Source of the DNA: an uncultured Pelagibacteraceae bacterium
Lineage (GTDB): Bacteria; Pseudomonadota; Alphaproteobacteria; Pelagibacterales; Pelagibacteraceae
Assembly (NCBI GenBank): GCA_902622955.1
Contig: CACNRP010000002.1
Span: 53,502 to 117,501 of the forward strand
Direction: 5' to 3'
DNA length: 64,000 nucleotides
Shown one piece after another: positions 43,426-51,912 of this stretch. How positions within the stretch are numbered: the stretch's first letter is position 1; each line of letters opens with the position of its first letter. The notes beneath the pieces were generated by a model, which ran no database searches, was not told where the DNA came from, and worked only from the letters and a program-made list of their open reading frames with translations. Both the position numbers and the translations under genes were made by a program.

Positions 43426-44290
43426 TTTTTAAAAAAAAAGTTTTTAAATTTTTTATTGTTTGTTTGGGGCTTTCCTCCGGTATAAAATGATCTGAATTAA
43501 CTTCTACGCCACAAACTTTTTTATTAGTATATTTTTGCCAAACTTTAATCGAATTAAATTGTTTTCCAACTACCCCATTCTTTCCCCACAAAACTTGAAT
43601 AGGGATATTTAATTTTTTTTTTCTATCTTTTTTATCATGCTCCAAATCTATACTCGCCGCAGCCCTATAATCCTCACATGTTGCATGAATTCTTTTTTTT
43701 TGTTTAAAGGCCCTTAAATATTTGTTTTCAATCCTTCCAATCGCAAGTTTAGATGATCTGTTAAAACGACTTTTTAACCACCTTTTAGGATCTGCCATTA
43801 TCATTTTCTCTGGCAAAGGTGCTGGTTGTATTAAATAAAACCAATGAAAATATCCTTTTGCAAATTTCATATTTGTTTGTTCATACATATCTAAAGTAGG
43901 ACAAATATCTAATACACTAATTGCCAAAATTTTTTTTCTAAAATCCCTGGCCATACGATGGGCAACCCTTCCACCCCGATCATGACCTGCAACAAAAAAT
44001 TTTTTAAAATTTAATTTACTCATCAATTGAACCATATCTTTAGCCATTTCTCTTTTAGAATAATTCTTATGGTTTGTACCACCGGGTAAAACTAAACTGT
44101 CTCCATATCCTCTAAGATCAGCGACTATTACTGTGAAATATTTACTAAGTTCAGGAGCAGTCTTATGCCACATCACATGTGTTTGCGGATATCCATGAAG
44201 TAATAATAAGGGAGGACCTTTACCTTTAAATCTACAAAAAATTTTGCCCTTATTTACTTTAATAAATTTTTTTTTAAAACCATTGAACAT
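43418..44290 (-). CDS. Alpha/beta hydrolase, haloacetate (fluoroacetate) dehalogenase-like
   Basis: Alpha/beta hydrolase of 290 residues. It starts at the oxyanion loop LLLHGYPQTHVMWHKTAPEL and has DLRGYGDS. The nucleophile is an Asp, not Ser: AGHDRGGRVAHR, including the two Arg residues that bind carboxylate in fluoroacetate dehalogenase. The His-Trp pair in GYFHWFYLIQPAPLPE, the Tyr in CEDYRAAASIDLEHD and the base His in NSDHFIPEESP also match that enzyme. It therefore looks like a haloacid dehalogenase active on short haloacids, though epoxide hydrolase is an alternative. It is coupled to a TauD-type dioxygenase. Confidence 0.82.
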   Translation of the reverse strand: MFNGFKKKFIKVNKGKIFCRFKGKGPPLLLLHGYPQTHVMWHKTAPELSKYFTVIVADLRGYGDSLVLPGGTNHKNYSKREMAKDMVQLMSKLNFKKFFVAGHDRGGRVAHRMARDFRKKILAISVLDICPTLDMYEQTNMKFAKGYFHWFYLIQPAPLPEKMIMADPKRWLKSRFNRSSKLAIGRIENKYLRAFKQKKRIHATCEDYRAAASIDLEHDKKDRKKKLNIPIQVLWGKNGVVGKQFNSIKVWQKYTNKKVCGVEVNSDHFIPEESPKQTIKNLKTFFLKNA

Positions 44291-44301
44291 GATTAAACTA
44301 T

Positions 44302-44577
44302 TTAATTATTTAATAGTTTGTTTTTCGCCTTTTCAAATTCCTCTTGGGAAATAATTCCTTTTTCCTTTAAATCATTCAATTTAGTAAGTTCATCACTTAA
44401 ATTAGTGCTATGTTCAGAATCAGTATCTAATATCTCACTGGTCTTATTTTCATCTTCCTCTTTTTCAGCTCTGTTAGCTTCCTTAGACTTAAAACCATTC
44501 ATAATTGCCATTCCACCTAAGTATAAAACATAAGCCATAATGGGAATTACCAATCCAAAAAATATTATTTTTTCCAT
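44302..44577 (-). CDS. SHOCT-domain single-helix membrane protein
   Basis: Protein of 91 residues with an N-terminal helix (about 5-26), an acidic linker (KEEDENKTSEILDTDSEHS) and a C-terminal SHOCT segment LTKLNDLKEKGIISQEEFEKAKNKLLN. SHOCT tails usually mediate oligomer or membrane association. Role unknown. It follows the next small membrane protein gene by 3 nt and precedes the dehalogenase gene by 11 nt. Confidence 0.82.
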   Translation of the reverse strand: MEKIIFFGLVIPIMAYVLYLGGMAIMNGFKSKEANRAEKEEDENKTSEILDTDSEHSTNLSDELTKLNDLKEKGIISQEEFEKAKNKLLNN

Positions 44578-44580
44578 AAT

Positions 44581-44784
44581 TTAATCTTCGTCCTCTTCTC
44601 GCCAATTTTTTTCATACATCAAATATGCAGCATAAACTACTGATACTGTTCCTACAATCATACCATAATCAAAACCAGTTTGCTTGTCATGCAAATACCA
44701 ACCAAGCTGTGTTGCTCCAATAGGTGGAACGGTAAGAAGCAAAAAAATTATACCGAATCTGTAAGGTCGTTTAGGTTTTTTCAT
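44581..44784 (-). CDS. Small two-helix membrane protein, unknown
   Basis: Protein of 67 residues with a basic start (MKKPKRPYRF), two helices (about 11-30 and 40-58) and a very acidic C-terminus (REEDED). I recognise no family. It is tightly linked to the SHOCT-domain gene, so the pair may form one small complex. Confidence 0.72.
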   Translation of the reverse strand: MKKPKRPYRFGIIFLLLTVPPIGATQLGWYLHDKQTGFDYGMIVGTVSVVYAAYLMYEKNWREEDED

Positions 44785-44822
44785 CCTAATAAATTAACAG
44801 ATTACAGCTAGTGATTTAATTA

Positions 44823-45668
44823 TTAAATTTGCGATCTTTTGAAACAGTCTATAGTATTTTTAAGCAAACAAGCAATTGTCATTGGACCCACTCCACCTGG
44901 AACTGGCGTAAGTGCTTTTGCGTTTTTTGAAACTTCATCAAAATGGACATCACCAACTATACCTTTATCAGTTTTATTTATTCCAACATCAATAACAATA
45001 GCGTCTTTCTTTACCCAATCTCCTCGAACAAGCTCAGGTATACCTACAGCTGCTACAATTATATCTGCCTCTAAACACTCAGCTTTTAAATCTTTAGTTT
45101 TTGAATGTGTTATTGTGACAGTGCAATTTTCTTTTAAAAGAAGTTGTGTCATTGGTTTTCCATTTAAGTTTGATCTACCCACAACTACAGCTTTTTTTCC
45201 ATTAAGATTAGGTTCAAATTTTTTAATTAACAAATAACAGCCAAGTGGCGTACAAGGAATAGAGCTTTCATATCCAGAAGAAAGATTACCTACATTCATT
45301 GGATGAAATCCATCTACATCCTTTGAAGGATGAATTGCCTCTATAACTTTTTGTTTATCTATATGTTTAGGTAAAGGAAGTTGAACTAAAATTCCTGAAA
45401 CAGTTTTATCATTATTTAATTCTTTAATTTTTTCTAAAACAGTCTTTTCTTCAACTGAGTCTGGATATTTAATAACTTCAGAATTTAATCCTACTTCATT
45501 TGCTGATTTTTCTTTATTTCTTACATAAATCTGGCTAGGTGTTAAATCACCAATAAGTATAACAGTTAAACCTGGTACTTTATTATGTTTTGCTTTTAAC
45601 TCTGTAACTTCTTGCTTTAACTCTGCTCTTAATTCTGCAGCTGCTTTTTTTCCATCAATTAAAATCAT
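44823..45668 (-). CDS. folD: Bifunctional methylene-THF dehydrogenase/cyclohydrolase FolD
   Basis: Cytoplasmic one-carbon enzyme of 281 residues that interconverts 5,10-methylene-THF and 10-formyl-THF. Active-site Tyr and Lys are in IYVRNKEKSANEVG, and GILVQLPLPKHID, KDVDGFHPMNVG, VVVGRSNLNGKPMTQLLL and PVPGGVGPMTIACLLKNT are standard. One-carbon flow is central in SAR11. It sits at the end of the hemC to yggT cluster with a 9-nt gap. Confidence 0.97.
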   Translation of the reverse strand: MILIDGKKAAAELRAELKQEVTELKAKHNKVPGLTVILIGDLTPSQIYVRNKEKSANEVGLNSEVIKYPDSVEEKTVLEKIKELNNDKTVSGILVQLPLPKHIDKQKVIEAIHPSKDVDGFHPMNVGNLSSGYESSIPCTPLGCYLLIKKFEPNLNGKKAVVVGRSNLNGKPMTQLLLKENCTVTITHSKTKDLKAECLEADIIVAAVGIPELVRGDWVKKDAIVIDVGINKTDKGIVGDVHFDEVSKNAKALTPVPGGVGPMTIACLLKNTIDCFKRSQI

Positions 45669-45677
45669 ATTTATTCC

Positions 45678-45968
45678 TTAAAAAATCATTGGTGCAATGT
45701 ACAGCTTCATACACATTTCGATAAACCAAATCAATAAAAGAAGGATGATTGGAGAAATATCTAATGAACCCAAATTTGGTAAAAAACGTCTTATTTTATT
45801 TAAGAAAGGCTCGGTTAATTTGTAACTCAACTCTAAAATTGCATAAACAAATCTATTTTGAGTATTAAGAACGTTAAAAGCTATTAACCAACTGACAATG
45901 ACATTAGCAATGACAACATAAGAGTACAGTTTTAAAATTTGTAAAATTAAATAAAAAATAGCTATCAT
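45678..45968 (-). CDS. YggT family membrane protein
   Basis: Protein of 96 residues with two main hydrophobic regions. The family core is VIANVIVSWLIAFNVLN and LTEPFLNKIRRFLPNLGSLDISPIILLLLI. YggT proteins (CCB3 family) are linked to osmotic stress and envelope functions. It overlaps the MscS gene by 4 nt, a pairing that fits an osmotic theme. Confidence 0.93.
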   Translation of the reverse strand: MIAIFYLILQILKLYSYVVIANVIVSWLIAFNVLNTQNRFVYAILELSYKLTEPFLNKIRRFLPNLGSLDISPIILLLLIWFIEMCMKLYIAPMIF

Positions 45969-47050
45969 TTTTTTTCAACATAAATCGACTGACTTGGAAA
46001 TGCAAATGAAGCACCATTTTTTTCAACAATTTCTTTAATCGCGATTGCTAATCTTTCTTTAACATCGAGCCAATTATTCCAACTACCTGATTTTGTGAAA
46101 CATCGTACATACATATCTATTGAACTATCTGAAAATTTATCAACTCTTACAGCAACTCCAATTGAAGTATTGTAATCTTCACTTGAGTTAATGTGATTTT
46201 CTATTTCATCTCTAATCTTTTTAAGCTGATCTACTGTAGTGTCGTATTGGAGTGTAATAATCCAACTAATTAACCAGTTTGAAGTTTCACTTACATTTAC
46301 AACTGCATTTTCTGCAAATTGAAAATTTGGAATAATAGCAAGAGACTTATCGAACTTTCTAATTGTTGTTGATCTAAATCCAATCTTTTCTACTATACCT
46401 TCAATAATACCCTCAACCGCAATCCAATCACCAATCTTAAATCTCTTTTCAACTAATACTAAAATTCCTGAAATTAGATTTTTAAATAAATCTTGTGCAC
46501 CTAATGCAACAGCAACTCCAAATAATCCAAGACCTGCAATAATTGGACCTATTTTAATTCCCCACAATTCTAAAACTGCTGCTAAACCTAAAATAAAAAT
46601 TAAAATTTTTAATGATTTAATTATCCAGCCAATAAGTTCTCTTGTTAATATTTTATCTAAACCACTAAGTATGTATGAGATAGGTTCTATGATTTGGTGA
46701 ATTACCCAAAAAATTAAAATAGTGATCAAAGTTCTATTAATTGTATCCACTACCTCTCTTCCTTCTATTGAGAAAGTCATATAGTAGCTTGCAATAAAAA
46801 ACCCTAATACAATTGGTAAAAATCTTGCTGGTCCTACAAGTGATTGAACAAAAGTATCATCTAATTTATTCGTTGTTCTTTTCGAGATGATTTCTAATTT
46901 TTTAATAACTAATTTGCTTATTAGACCTCTAAAAATTAAAAATACTAAAAATATTCCAATACCAATTAATATTTGAAAAATATCAACACCAAGAATTCCC
47001 TTATCCCATACTGATAGAAATATCTCAGAAAAATTATTAATTAATTCCAT
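45965..47050 (-). CDS. Small-conductance mechanosensitive channel, MscS family
   Basis: Inner-membrane channel of 361 residues. Three or more N-terminal helices are followed by the pore helix GLGLFGVAVALGAQDLFKNLISGILVLVEKRFKIGDW and the beta domain EGIVEKIGFRSTTIRKFDKSLAIIPN. The C-terminal region (about 260-361) forms the cytoplasmic cage. It releases solutes on hypo-osmotic shock. It lies 2 nt from hemD with no gap-based promoter. Confidence 0.95.
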   Translation of the reverse strand: MELINNFSEIFLSVWDKGILGVDIFQILIGIGIFLVFLIFRGLISKLVIKKLEIISKRTTNKLDDTFVQSLVGPARFLPIVLGFFIASYYMTFSIEGREVVDTINRTLITILIFWVIHQIIEPISYILSGLDKILTRELIGWIIKSLKILIFILGLAAVLELWGIKIGPIIAGLGLFGVAVALGAQDLFKNLISGILVLVEKRFKIGDWIAVEGIIEGIVEKIGFRSTTIRKFDKSLAIIPNFQFAENAVVNVSETSNWLISWIITLQYDTTVDQLKKIRDEIENHINSSEDYNTSIGVAVRVDKFSDSSIDMYVRCFTKSGSWNNWLDVKERLAIAIKEIVEKNGASFAFPSQSIYVEKK

Positions 47051-47052
47051 TT

Positions 47053-47751
47053 TTAAATTTTATATAACAAAAACTCTTCTTCTCCAGAATTAAAAAGAAA
47101 AATTTTTTTCCATTTGATTTCGTTCAATATAGACGAGGTTTTTTCGCCTATACACATTAAATTCGTATTCATCCATAAATTTTCGGTTTGGTAAATCTTT
47201 ATGAAATTTAAAAAACTTGATGCGCTATTTTGCGAGTAAACATAGACCATATCAGGCATATTTAGTCTTAATTCATTAACAAATTTTTCATCAAATTTTT
47301 GATTATGATCTACTCTATAATTAATAATTCTTTTCACACTAAAACCTACACTTAATAACTGTTGATCTAAATCAACCGATATTGTTTCACCACTAACATA
47401 AAGCAATTCTTTATTTTTGGAATCGTAACTTTGAATTATTAACTCCTTCAAGTTTGCAACATTTCCTTCAGCCGCAATTGTATTTTGAAAACCAACACTT
47501 CTTGCTTTATTTTCTGTAGCGTTACCAACACAAAAGCATTTAATGTTTTTATCTAATCTTTCTGTGTTTAAGAATTTTACAGCATTTGCACTAGTGAAAA
47601 CAATTCCACCATACTCAGAAAAGTTAATTTCCTCGTAATTAACTTTTTCAATTCTTATTAATGGAAGATGAGAAACTTGATGTCCTAAAGATTTAAATTT
47701 TAATATAATTTCAGAACAGTCTTCCAATGGTCTTGTGAATAAAATATGCAT
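47053..47751 (-). CDS. hemD: Uroporphyrinogen-III synthase HemD
   Basis: Cytoplasmic haem-pathway enzyme of 232 residues that closes hydroxymethylbilane to uroporphyrinogen III. HemD is poorly conserved; the evidence is the start ILFTRPLEDC, GIVFTSANAVKFL, CFCVGNATENKARSVGF, VYVSGE-type and VYVYSQNSASSFL-type strands (here LYVSGETIS and MVYVYSQNSAS) and the position right after hemC, 1 nt away. Lengths are normal. Confidence 0.93.
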   Translation of the reverse strand: MHILFTRPLEDCSEIILKFKSLGHQVSHLPLIRIEKVNYEEINFSEYGGIVFTSANAVKFLNTERLDKNIKCFCVGNATENKARSVGFQNTIAAEGNVANLKELIIQSYDSKNKELLYVSGETISVDLDQQLLSVGFSVKRIINYRVDHNQKFDEKFVNELRLNMPDMVYVYSQNSASSFLNFIKIYQTENLWMNTNLMCIGEKTSSILNEIKWKKIFLFNSGEEEFLLYKI

Positions 47752-47752
47752 A

Positions 47753-48670
47753 CTATCTTTTATATGTTTTGTTTGATTTTGTTTTTAAAAGTATCCCAAC
47801 TTCTTTACCAAGTTCTTTGAATTCATTCAAATTACCAACCTTTTTTTCATAAAACCTTTGTTTGCCATCTAAAGAAAAAAGTTCGGCCTCCACTATAATC
47901 TTCTCTCCATCAACCACTGAATGAGCACCAATTGCTGTTTCACAATCTCCATCTAAAACTTTTAATATATTTCTCTCCAGGTTTGCTCTTTTATATGTTT
48001 CCTCATGATTAATTTTTTTTAAAATAGAAATTGTCTCGTCATCATTCTCCCTGCACTGAAGTGCTATTACACCTTGTCCCGCACTAGGAATTATTTCCTC
48101 AGCAGAAAAAATTTCGGAGATTTTATTTTCGAATTTTAAAAATTTGATACCTGCATAAGATAATATAATTGCATCATACATTCCTTCATTCAGTTTTCTA
48201 ATTCTAGTATCCACATTTCCTCTAATTAATTTGCAATTTAAATCTTTTCTAATTTTTTTTATCTGAAATTCTCTTCTAAATGATGAAGTTCCAATAATTG
48301 ACTTTTCATCTAAGTCTTTAAGTTTCTTTTTGCCCTTTGTAATTAAAATTTCCCTAGGGTCATTTCTTTCAAGAAAATTATCTGTTCTTAATCCTTCTGT
48401 CTCATTAGCTGGCATATCTTTCAGCGCATGAACTGCGATATCAATATTTTTTAATAGAAGTTCTTTTTCAATATTGCTGGAAAACAAACCTTTGCCACCA
48501 AGCTCTGATAATCTTACATCCTGCACCTCATCACCTTTAGTTTTAATTGATTTAATTAAAATATCGTCATTACTAAGGTTGGTATTCTTAATAATTTTAT
48601 CTTTAGCTTGTTGTGCATAAAGTAAGGCAAGCTTGCTACCTCTAGATCCAATTATTATTTGTTTACTCAT
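47753..48670 (-). CDS. hemC: Porphobilinogen deaminase HemC
   Basis: Haem-pathway enzyme of 305 residues that polymerises four porphobilinogens. I start it at the ATG of MSKQIIIGSRGSKLALLYAQQ (48668-48670). The track's 54-residue lead overlaps the divergent tsaD start and has no family similarity. Motifs: HALKDMPA, RGNVDTRIRKLNEG, SAGQGVIALQCRE and the dipyrromethane-carrying Cys in LDGDCETAIGAHS. It heads the hemC-hemD-mscS-yggT-folD run. Confidence 0.96.
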   Translation of the reverse strand: MSKQIIIGSRGSKLALLYAQQAKDKIIKNTNLSNDDILIKSIKTKGDEVQDVRLSELGGKGLFSSNIEKELLLKNIDIAVHALKDMPANETEGLRTDNFLERNDPREILITKGKKKLKDLDEKSIIGTSSFRREFQIKKIRKDLNCKLIRGNVDTRIRKLNEGMYDAIILSYAGIKFLKFENKISEIFSAEEIIPSAGQGVIALQCRENDDETISILKKINHEETYKRANLERNILKVLDGDCETAIGAHSVVDGEKIIVEAELFSLDGKQRFYEKKVGNLNEFKELGKEVGILLKTKSNKTYKR

Positions 48671-48725
48671 AAAAAATTTATTTCTTACTTGTATAAAGAT
48701 TGTACAATTATTAAAAACTATTTTA

Positions 48726-49799
48726 ATGAGCAAAAAACCCTTAATTCTTGGAATAGAGTCTAGTTGTGATGAAACTGCAGCTTCTTTAATTACTGAAAAT
48801 GAAAGAGGATTCCCAGTAGTTTTATCCAACATTGTCTCAAATCAAGTGGAAATTCATAAGGAGTTTGGTGGAGTAGTTCCAGAACTTGCTGCCCGTTCAC
48901 ATATTGAAAAAATAGACTGGATCGTCAAAAAAGCTATTAAAGAAAGTGGTAGAAAAATTGATGAGATAGATGCAGTTGCCTCTACAGCTGGACCTGGATT
49001 AATTGTATGCTTGTCAGTTGGTCTAAGTTTTGGGAAAGCTTTAGCCTCAGCAATGAATAAACCTTTTATTGCCGTTAATCATTTAGAGGGACATGCCTTA
49101 AGTCCAAAACTAAATACAAATCTAAATTATCCATATTTACTTCTTTTAATTTCAGGTGGGCACTCACAATATTTAAGTGTGCAGAATCTTGGAAAATATA
49201 AAAGATTAGGAACAACTATTGATGATGCTTTAGGTGAAGCGTTTGATAAAACAGCAAAACTTTTAGGAATAGAATTCCCTGGAGGACCTAAAATAGAAAT
49301 TCTAGCAGAAAAAGGAGATCCGAAAAGATATGAATTACCTAAACCAATATTTAACAAAGGAGGTTGTAATCTTTCTTTTGCGGGTCTTAAAACTGCTGTA
49401 TTAAAAATAAGTAAAACAATTAAATCTGAACAAGATAAATATGATCTTGCATCATCTTTTCAAAAAACAATTGAAGAAATTTTATATAAAAAAACAAAGA
49501 TTGCCTTTACTGAATTTGAAAAAATAAATAAATTAAATGAAAAAATCTTCGTAGTTGCAGGTGGAGTTGCGGCAAATAAAAAAATTAGATCTATGTTAAT
49601 TAATCTATGTGAAGAAAATAATTATAAAAGTATTTTTCCACCTATAGAATTTTGTGGAGATAATGCGGCAATGATTGCAATGGTAGGTTTAGAAAAATAT
49701 AAATTAAAAAAATTTAATAATCTTGATTATCCTGCGAAACCTAGATGGTCATTAGATGAAAATGCTCTTTTTTTAAAAGGTGCTGGATTGAGCTTTTAA
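48726..49799 (+). CDS. tsaD: tRNA threonylcarbamoyladenosine transferase TsaD
   Basis: Enzyme of 357 residues for the universal t6A modification of tRNA. I start it at the ATG of MSKKPLILGIESSCDETAAS (48726); the track's 31-residue lead reads through the promoter region shared with hemC. The metal ligands are in NHLEGHALSP and in FCGDNAAMIAMVG, and ISGGHSQYL and GPKIEILAEKGDP are standard. It opens a plus-strand run through acetyl-CoA synthetase. The last A of its stop codon starts the next gene (TAATG). Confidence 0.96.
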   Translation: MSKKPLILGIESSCDETAASLITENERGFPVVLSNIVSNQVEIHKEFGGVVPELAARSHIEKIDWIVKKAIKESGRKIDEIDAVASTAGPGLIVCLSVGLSFGKALASAMNKPFIAVNHLEGHALSPKLNTNLNYPYLLLLISGGHSQYLSVQNLGKYKRLGTTIDDALGEAFDKTAKLLGIEFPGGPKIEILAEKGDPKRYELPKPIFNKGGCNLSFAGLKTAVLKISKTIKSEQDKYDLASSFQKTIEEILYKKTKIAFTEFEKINKLNEKIFVVAGGVAANKKIRSMLINLCEENNYKSIFPPIEFCGDNAAMIAMVGLEKYKLKKFNNLDYPAKPRWSLDENALFLKGAGLSF

Positions 49800-50659
49800 T
49801 GAATAATATTAATAAACTAACAAAATTTTTAAATTTAATAAAAGATACAGATAGTTTGCTTGAATTTCAAATAATAGAAATAGGTGCTCATCCTTATGAA
49901 GAAAAAGAAGAGCCATTTTACCAAATATTAGATTATTTCCCTAAGTCGAAAATATATGCATTTGAGATAGATGAAAATGAATGTGATAAATTAAATAAAT
50001 CTAGTAAATCAGGCGTTAAATATTTCCCTTACGCTATTGGGCAAAAAGATGAAGAGATAAATTTCTATGAAACAAAACATCCTATGTGTAGTTCTACTTA
50101 TGAACCAAATGAAGAACTGTTAAAAAAGTATAACAATCTTGAAGTTGCTTTGCTTAAGAATATCTCAAAAATTAAAACAACAAGCTTAGATAGATTTTTA
50201 AAAAAAGAGAAAATTAATTCTATAGACTTTATTAAAATAGATATTCAAGGAGGGGAAATGAACGTCTTTAAAGGTGCTAGAGAAGGTTTAAGAAACACCT
50301 TAATGGTTGTAAGTGAAGTAGAATTTATACCTATATACAAAAATCAACCTCTATTTGGGGATATCAACTCATTTTTAAATAAAGAAGATTTGATATTTCA
50401 TAAATTTTTAGGCTTAGCAGGTAGATGCTTAAGTCCAATTATTCTCAATAAAAATAAAAATTTTGCGACACAACATATTTGGTCAGATGCAATTTTTATA
50501 AAAAATATTTTGAATTTAGAAAAACTTAATAAATCTCAATTGCTTAAATCGGCTGTTTTCTCCTTTTTGTACGGAAGTCCAGACTTTACTTTTCACTATT
50601 TACTAGCTTACGATAAATTAGATAAGACTAATTTAGTAGATGAATTTAAAAAAATATGA
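49799..50659 (+). CDS. FkbM family SAM-dependent methyltransferase
   Basis: Protein of 286 residues with the FkbM fold: IIEIGAHPYEEKEEPFYQILDYFPKSKIYAFEID (SAM-binding start), VKYFPYAIGQ and the signature SIDFIKIDIQGGEMNVFKGARE. FkbM enzymes methylate oxygens of sugars or polyketides, and several act on surface glycans. It overlaps tsaD by 1 nt and the next FkbM gene by 4 nt. The target is unknown. Confidence 0.85.
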   Translation: MNNINKLTKFLNLIKDTDSLLEFQIIEIGAHPYEEKEEPFYQILDYFPKSKIYAFEIDENECDKLNKSSKSGVKYFPYAIGQKDEEINFYETKHPMCSSTYEPNEELLKKYNNLEVALLKNISKIKTTSLDRFLKKEKINSIDFIKIDIQGGEMNVFKGAREGLRNTLMVVSEVEFIPIYKNQPLFGDINSFLNKEDLIFHKFLGLAGRCLSPIILNKNKNFATQHIWSDAIFIKNILNLEKLNKSQLLKSAVFSFLYGSPDFTFHYLLAYDKLDKTNLVDEFKKI

Positions 50660-51483
50660 CCAAAGTCAACTTTCATAAACAAATTAATTTTTTTCAATTG
50701 TCATGTTTTGTTAGAGAAAACCATTTAAATCATTCAGAAATTTTAAAACAAGCTTTTCAGGCTGGTGCACTAAAAGATGAAAATCAAAAATTTTTATATA
50801 ATTTCATTAAATCAATTGGAAAAACAGATGATATTAAATCTCAATTATATCAAGACTTATTTGCAAAATTTATTGTTGGAGATAAATTTAACAAAAGCTT
50901 TCTTGAATTCGGAGCCACAGATGGTTTAAATTTATCGAATACATATTGGTTAGAAACTTTTCATAACTGGAATGGTCTTCTATCTGAACCAAGTACACAA
51001 TGGCATGAAAAGTTAGAAAAAAATAGACCAAATACATCACTAATTAAGGAATGCATTTGGTCTGAAAGTAATAAAAAGCTAGATTTTTTTATTTCAGATA
51101 ATGGTGAATTTTCTACTATTGAACAATTTAAAGAATATGACAGAAGTTCTATGCCGGCTAATACAGATGAAAGAGTCAAAAGTGGAAAAAAAATAATTGT
51201 AAATACTGTTTCATTAAATGATGTTTTAGAAAAAAAATTTCAATCTAAAGTGCCATCATATATTTCAATAGATACAGAAGGATCGGAGTATGAAATTCTA
51301 AAATACTTTGATTTTAAAAAATATAGACCATTAGTATTTACCGTGGAACATAATTTTACTATACATGAAAAAAAAATTGATAAACTTATGGAGGCAAATA
51401 ATTACATGAGAATATTTAATAAAATTACCTTTTTTGATGGATGGTATATAACAAAAGAAATTTTTAATGAGCTTAATCGTTAA
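50656..51483 (+). CDS. Second FkbM family methyltransferase
   Basis: Protein of 275 residues. About 60 N-terminal residues (LSCFVRENHLNHSEILKQAFQAGALK) precede a FkbM domain: SFLEFGATDGLNLSNTYWLE, NGLLSEPSTQWHEKLEKNRP and YISIDTEGSEYEILKYFDFKKYRPL. It is not a close copy of its neighbour, so this is not a recent duplication. It overlaps the preceding gene by ATGA and ends directly before the EVE gene. Probable glycan methylation; inference only. Confidence 0.83.
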   Translation: MTKVNFHKQINFFQLSCFVRENHLNHSEILKQAFQAGALKDENQKFLYNFIKSIGKTDDIKSQLYQDLFAKFIVGDKFNKSFLEFGATDGLNLSNTYWLETFHNWNGLLSEPSTQWHEKLEKNRPNTSLIKECIWSESNKKLDFFISDNGEFSTIEQFKEYDRSSMPANTDERVKSGKKIIVNTVSLNDVLEKKFQSKVPSYISIDTEGSEYEILKYFDFKKYRPLVFTVEHNFTIHEKKIDKLMEANNYMRIFNKITFFDGWYITKEIFNELNR

Positions 51484-51897
51484 ATGAATTATTGGTTATT
51501 GAAATCTGAACCAAATGTTTGGTCAATTGATCAGCAAAAAAAAACTGGCACTAAAGGTGCACCCTGGGATGGTGTTAGAAATTATCAAGCTGCAAAAAAT
51601 TTAAAAAGTATGAAGAAGGGAGATCTTTGTTTTTTTTATCATTCAAATATTGGAAAAGAGATAGTTGGAATCGTAGAAGTTATTAAAGAGTCTTATATAG
51701 ATAAAACTGACAAAACAGGTAAGTTCGTTGCTGTGACTGTTCAATTTAAGTCTAAATTTTCTAAGCCTGTAACACTTGAAAATATCAAAAAAAATAAGGA
51801 TTTAAGCCACTTAGCTCTGATAAAACAAAGTCGGCTATCTGTAATGCCTGTTGATTATAAAAGCTGGAAAATTATAAATAACATGAGTAAGATTTAA
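51484..51897 (+). CDS. EVE domain protein
   Basis: Cytoplasmic protein of 137 residues with the PUA-like EVE fold: MNYWLLKSEPNVWSIDQQ, KGAPWDGVRNYQAAKNL, GDLCFFYHSNIGKEIVGIVEV and the late SRLSVMPVDYKSWKII. EVE proteins bind modified bases in nucleic acids. The ATG follows the FkbM stop directly. In many alphaproteobacteria an EVE gene lies near acs, as it does here. Confidence 0.94.
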   Translation: MNYWLLKSEPNVWSIDQQKKTGTKGAPWDGVRNYQAAKNLKSMKKGDLCFFYHSNIGKEIVGIVEVIKESYIDKTDKTGKFVAVTVQFKSKFSKPVTLENIKKNKDLSHLALIKQSRLSVMPVDYKSWKIINNMSKI

Positions 51898-51912
51898 AAA
51901 AAAAATTATCTC

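Noticed and set aside
48633-48725. 31-residue N-terminal extension of TsaD
   Set aside because: It overlaps the hemC start region; the ATG at 48726 begins the conserved ILGIESSCDETA segment almost at once.
48671-48832. 54-residue N-terminal extension of HemC
   Set aside because: It crosses the divergent tsaD start and shows no family similarity; the ATG at 48668-48670 gives the normal HemC start.
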